From positions 55,075 to 70,074 of the forward strand of contig JAHBMJ010005362.1 in NCBI GenBank assembly GCA_018398765.1: a stretch of 15,000 nt of DNA, in the 5' to 3' direction. Below, piece by piece: positions 7,669 through 15,000 of the stretch. Position 1 is the first letter of the stretch. Each line of letters opens with the position of its first letter. The translations under genes were made by a program, and so were the position numbers. Origin of the DNA: Chromera velia. Taxonomy: Eukaryota; Sar; Chromeraceae. The notes below the pieces were generated by a model that worked only from the letters and a program-made list of their open reading frames with translations, ran no database searches and was not told the origin of the DNA.

Positions 7669-7998
7669 TGTGAGGGGTGTGCCGGGGGCTGAGACGTCGG
7701 GCTGTACATGTGGCGGCGCAAGAGGTGCTACCGGGGCGTGAGCGCGCATAGTATAGGTACCGGGACCGGCTCGGAGACGGCTTGCCGCCGGGCCATAACA
7801 ATGGAAAGAGCGCGCACGATCATATCAATTTTAGTGGAGGCTGCTATGGGATGAAGCCAAATAAATGCAGTTAATGGTTTGAGCAGCCTGGTGCATGAAG
7901 TGATCAACAGACTGTTTGACTGGCTAGATTGAACACTGACGCTTCTAGGTCAGACGTACCTTTGGACCACCATATAGCATTGTACTATTCATCTTATA
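7669..7998 (+). repeat. 3' LTR (330 bp matching the 5' LTR)
   Basis: This is a gapless match to 376-705. It has an AATAAA hexamer at 7859-7864 that could serve as a polyadenylation signal. The 5' copy reads AAAGAAA at the same place, the only transversion among about 21 differences. The copy ends CTTATA, followed by the target duplication ACAGA. Confidence 0.92.
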
Positions 7999-8003
7999 AC
8001 AGA
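7999..8003. repeat. 5-bp target site duplication, right copy (ACAGA)
   Basis: Identical to 371-375, it closes the insertion. Host sequence resumes with GTTTTAC at 8004. Confidence 0.9.
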
Positions 8004-8742
8004 GTTTTACTATGATCAACTGATTAATTTAATTGCTTAATTGATTGGCTTTGGACCTTAGGTGGAAGATATTTCTCGAAGTTCCAAGTAAGTAAATACA
8101 AATATATTAAAGTGAATATATGAAAAAGTTTGTGAAACTGGTTGTGACATGATTACAGGATTACATTGTGTTCGGGGCCGGAGCCCTAGACCTGCATGCC
8201 AGCCTGAGTTATCTGCATGCATTCAGAGAACCACTTACTGTAATGGTCTAGGTAGTGGTAGTTATAGCTATCTAACGGTTATAATATTACTATATACTTA
8301 TAGTAATTAATGTACATCATATAATATATATGTTTGTTGTATTCTATTGTATTCATTATCATACTAAACTTATAGAGTGATAGTGATAGTAAAAGTGATT
8401 TAGTGGTGCCCAAGAGCACTCTCGTCATAGCTTAGAATAATTGTTAGAGCTTACTAAAAGTGAGGTAATGTGCATGAATCACGTTTATAAGTCCTAACGT
8501 AATTTTAAAAGCTGATATATCATGTTACCTACGATTTAATAACAGTAACAAAATCATTGTTTTGATAATTTTATGTATCAGTTGGTAAGGTTTTTAGTTC
8601 AAATTAGTTAGTATACGACAGTACAAATTCATGTTTAATTGAGCTACTGCATTGAATTGACTACGTCGACCGCACAACTGAATTTGTCAGCCGGTTGGTT
8701 AGCTGGTTGGCAAATTCACATTCGCGACACATCTTTTCATGG
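8004..8742. other. AT-rich intergenic DNA between retrotransposon and TTLL gene, probable TTLL 3' UTR at its right end
   Basis: I see no gene. The stretch is AT-rich, with ATATAAT-like runs around 8280-8335 and scattered TAA. The two genes converge here, so both transcripts should end in or near this stretch. The TTLL 3' untranslated region presumably lies just below 8742 on the - strand. I cannot place its poly(A) site. Two TGCATGC motifs lie at 8193-8199 and 8214-8220. Confidence 0.6.
8193..8220. promoter_or_regulatory. Paired TGCATGC motifs
   Basis: The palindrome TGCATGC occurs at 8193-8199 and 8214-8220, 21 bp apart (two helical turns). In coccidian and other apicomplexan genomes this word is a known ApiAP2-type binding site. 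Whether it is functional here is inference. It lies between two convergent units, which is not where a promoter is expected. Confidence 0.3.
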
Positions 8743-14909
<6,167 letters not shown>

Positions 14910-15000
14910 CTGCAAGACACGAGAGAGGAAGACCGAGGATGGTCAGACTATACTCAGAAGGACACCGATTGGCACAAAGAACATGTAGAAGAGACAACGA

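Larger units (their letters stand above)
376..7998 (+). mobile_element. Degenerate Ty3/gypsy chromovirus LTR retrotransposon
   Basis: This is a complete but decayed LTR retrotransposon of 7623 bp, including a nested 1405-bp element. The order is LTR, primer-binding region, gag with zinc knuckle, aspartic protease, reverse transcriptase, RNase H, integrase zinc finger, integrase core, chromodomain, LTR. Protease-RT-RH-integrase order defines Ty3/gypsy, and the chromodomain places it among the chromoviruses. The frame holds without indels from about 778 to 6294 once the nested element is set aside, but carries 13 stops before 4333. Two more stops and three frame changes lie downstream. The LTRs differ at about 21 of 330 positions, so the insertion is not recent. 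It cannot move on its own, because both the RT and integrase active sites are altered. Confidence 0.93.

Overview
The window is eukaryotic nuclear DNA. It holds a decayed Ty3/gypsy LTR retrotransposon of the chromovirus type on the + strand (376-7998) and, tail to tail with it, a multi-intron tubulin tyrosine ligase-like gene on the - strand (coding exons from 8743 to 14909, with the 5' end beyond the window). The organism is most likely a flagellated protist. A coccidian apicomplexan or related alveolate is my best guess, from the dense short phase-varied introns, near-uniform TGCAG acceptors, many microsatellites and several TGCATGC motifs (an ApiAP2-type site in coccidians). That placement is inference.

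Retrotransposon region. Two 330-bp LTRs (376-705 and 7669-7998) are flanked by a perfect 5-bp target duplication, ACAGA (371-375 and 7999-8003). Between them a gag-pol polyprotein is readable in one frame from about 778 to 6294: Gag, a CCHC zinc knuckle, aspartic protease, reverse transcriptase, RNase H and the integrase zinc finger. The integrase core and a C-terminal chromodomain follow in shifted frames. The copy is dead. It has at least 15 in-frame stops, an Asp-to-Asn change in the RT active site, an Asp-to-Asn change at the first integrase catalytic residue, and three frame changes. A second element of 1405 bp (1129-2533), with 12-bp terminal inverted repeats and a TA target duplication, sits inside gag.

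TTLL region. I assembled 15 coding exons on the - strand by hand. All splice phases are consistent and give 366 residues ending at a TAA. Motif order and the C-terminal tail match the TTLL9 branch of tubulin polyglutamylases, which act on axonemal tubulin. One exon start, with its splice acceptor, is tandemly duplicated with a 62-bp period. The introns carry CT/GA, CA and TG microsatellites, a G-quadruplex motif and a GTCA-rich repeat.

The remaining stretches (1-370, 7407-7668, 8004-8742) show no supported genes. I found no wholly new biological system. The most unusual points are the uneven distribution of stops in the retroelement, the nested TA-flanked element, the likely size difference between the LTRs, a UUUAAAC heptamer exactly at the integrase frame switch, the duplicated splice acceptor, and a preference for C at position +3 of the splice donors.
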